Shown in pieces: positions 62,610 to 64,000 of a DNA stretch of 64,000 nt. The DNA comes from Pyronema omphalodes. Its lineage: Eukaryota > Ascomycota > Pezizomycetes > Pezizales > Pyronemataceae. The translations under genes were made by a program, and so were the position numbers. The DNA is taken from positions 62,001 to 126,000 of the forward strand of contig JAJJXM010000075.1 of NCBI GenBank assembly GCA_024516155.1, in the 5' to 3' direction. Below the pieces are notes generated by a model that worked only from the letters and a program-made list of their open reading frames with translations, searched no databases and was not told the DNA's origin. Positions within the stretch are counted from its first letter, which is position 1. Each line of letters begins with the position of its first letter.

Positions 62610-62641
<32 letters not shown>
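62608..62641. repeat. (AGT)n microsatellite
   Basis: Eleven consecutive AGT triplets. Confidence 0.95.
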
Positions 62642-62856
62642 CCTGATGAGACAGACCGATTATGGTGGCATAAATACAACGGCCGCAAAAAAGCCGCGCA
62701 TCGCATCGCATATGTTCCATCTAAAAGCACAATGACATACCCCCCTCCCCCCGTTAAAATCAATTCCTCGTACATACGGTCGCTGTACCAACTTCGGCAT
62801 CGGCATCGGCATCGGCTTCTTCTTTTCAGAGCCACCATACCACAATACCACCATAT

Positions 62857-62881
62857 CTGTCCTGTCCTGTCCTGTCCTGTC
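62857..62881. repeat. (CTGTC)n pentanucleotide repeat
   Basis: About five tandem TGTCC units. Confidence 0.9.
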
Positions 62882-63181
62882 GAATACTCCAATAACGGAG
62901 CCAGTGTTAATGACAATGGACATACCTATAGTCGGCTCGGTCTTCAGGGCCCAATCTTCAATCTTGGAAAACTACTCCGGAAACCTACTTCGGAAACAAG
63001 GATACCCCTGGGACCTGGGTAGGTAGTGGCCGGTCGCCGAACCGATCATAGTTGGTTCCTTGGTTCCCGTTCGTTGGCTTTGATGGGTAACCGGCGTGTC
63101 CCTGCCAAGATGCGGTGGAAAGCTTGTCCTTTGTCTAAAGTGACTAAAAGGAAGAAGCTTGTGGTGTTATTCAGGATGCAT

Positions 63182-63253
63182 CGGGGGGGGGGGGGGGGGG
63201 GGGGGGGGGAAGGGGGGGAGATTCGAGAAGGGGGGGGGGGGGGGGGGGGGGGG
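63182..63253. repeat. Two long poly-G tracts
   Basis: A G run of about 27 nt, a short G8 run interrupted by AA, then a second G run of about 23 nt after GATTCGAGAA. These could form G-quadruplexes and are hard to sequence accurately. Confidence 0.9.
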
Positions 63254-63927
63254 TACGTGAAGGGGACTTGCCGGGGAAGTGAGGGCCGACCGATGTTCGA
63301 TACTGGAAGCAAAGCCGAACACACTCCAGATTCCAGAGTCATGACATTCTTTCCCGAGAAAATTAAAGCGAAACCCATCCCCTTTCCCGTCCTCATTCCT
63401 ATTCCGCGTTCCTATCTATACCGCGCTCATTAGCAATGCTGTTCCTACACAGCGACACAGCGATATAAAATTCAGATACCTACTGTATTTCGGGTTGAAA
63501 AGTACACGGCGATGATATGGAAATGGACAAATATTGATGAGTACAGCGAGAAAGGCTACAGCTCGTGCATACCGCATCGACATACATCTCTACTGGTGGC
63601 ATACAGCGAACCAAACACCTTGAAACATCCTTTTCTGTATTCAAATTGTAAACGCAGCATCACTGAGACGTCACTGGTGGGGAGAAGGAGAAGAAGCCAG
63701 AGATTAGTGGGAAAAAATCGTTATTCAGAACTATCACCCAGGGAACAAGTATGATATGCGCGAGACGAGGCGAGGGGGGCAGAATCTCAGAATTTCAGAA
63801 TTTCCTGCCATTCTTCACCGCCGCGCCGGGGGAATTCTTTTATGTATTCCAATTCGGCATTTTCGCCGATGATTTCTCCTTCGCTACTGTTAGATATGCA
63901 GATATATTCAGATATGCATATCCAGAA

Positions 63928-63982
63928 CAAGAAGGAAGCAAGAAGCAAGAAGCAAGAAGCAAGAAGCAAGAAGCAAGAAGCA
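63928..63982. repeat. 7-bp tandem repeat (AAGAAGC)n
   Basis: About seven copies of AAGAAGC with an initial variant, near the end of the window. Confidence 0.88.
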
Positions 63983-64000
63983 GGGAAAAAACAGCCTGCA

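Larger units (their letters stand above)
60905..64000. other. 3-kb right end, simple-repeat rich, no gene seen
   Basis: TTGGTTGATTGGTTG-like patch (about 60910-60990), T/A runs, and several microsatellites listed separately. No coding frame with recognisable features. The window ends inside a repeat-rich stretch. Confidence 0.55.

Overview
The window is nuclear DNA of a filamentous ascomycete (Pezizomycotina). The genes have short introns of about 45-110 nt with GTATGT/GTAAGT donors, CTAAC/CTGAC-like branch sites and YAG acceptors. The content fits: fungal STAND (NLR-like) receptors with a Helo-like N-terminus, a LaeA-like methyltransferase, microsomal P450s, and fungal FZO1, ROK1, CDC48 and TRM3. 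I cannot place the order or genus from sequence alone. All exon structures were derived by hand by joining frames across canonical splice sites; every spliced gene closes to a multiple of three.

Layout. 0.2-2.5 kb: FZO1 (mitofusin), N-terminus possibly incomplete. 2.5-5.0 kb: T-tracts and three minisatellites. 5.4-8.8 kb (minus): STAND gene A, 1017 aa, with NACHT and about 6 ankyrin repeats. 9-12 kb: gene-poor, with palindromes and a possible small inverted-repeat element. 12-14.1 kb (minus): ROK1, head-to-head with CDC48 (15.2-18.0 kb, 7 exons). 20.0-25.4 kb (minus): STAND gene B, 1696 aa, with about 25 ankyrin repeats. 27.1-31.7 kb (minus): TRM3 (1472 aa). 32.1-33.3 kb (minus): a nitrilase. 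35.7-36.4 kb: a 650-bp Tc1/mariner-derived element whose ORF keeps a DNA-binding domain but no catalytic domain. 37.5-40.7 kb (plus): STAND gene C, 1039 aa, which keeps the N-terminal domain and ankyrins but lacks the NACHT ATPase. 44.9-54.8 kb: LaeA-like methyltransferase, P450, tRNA-Trp and a second P450, with no core biosynthetic enzyme visible. 55.6-56.6 kb and 59.8-60.9 kb (both minus): two orphan genes. The rest is non-coding, with poly-G/C/A tracts and simple repeats.

The most interesting system is the three-member STAND/ankyrin family. A and B lie in the same orientation on either side of ROK1-CDC48, inside a segmental duplication that includes flanking DNA. B has grown its ankyrin array through higher-order (306/408-bp) duplications of a 102-bp unit. 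C has lost the NACHT exactly in frame at a place where A carries the same CAACAT hexamer at both breakpoints. The family therefore has an ATPase-competent short-array receptor, an ATPase-competent long-array receptor and an ATPase-less relative sharing the predicted signalling domain, which suggests a receptor/regulator set for non-self recognition or programmed cell death. That functional reading is inference.
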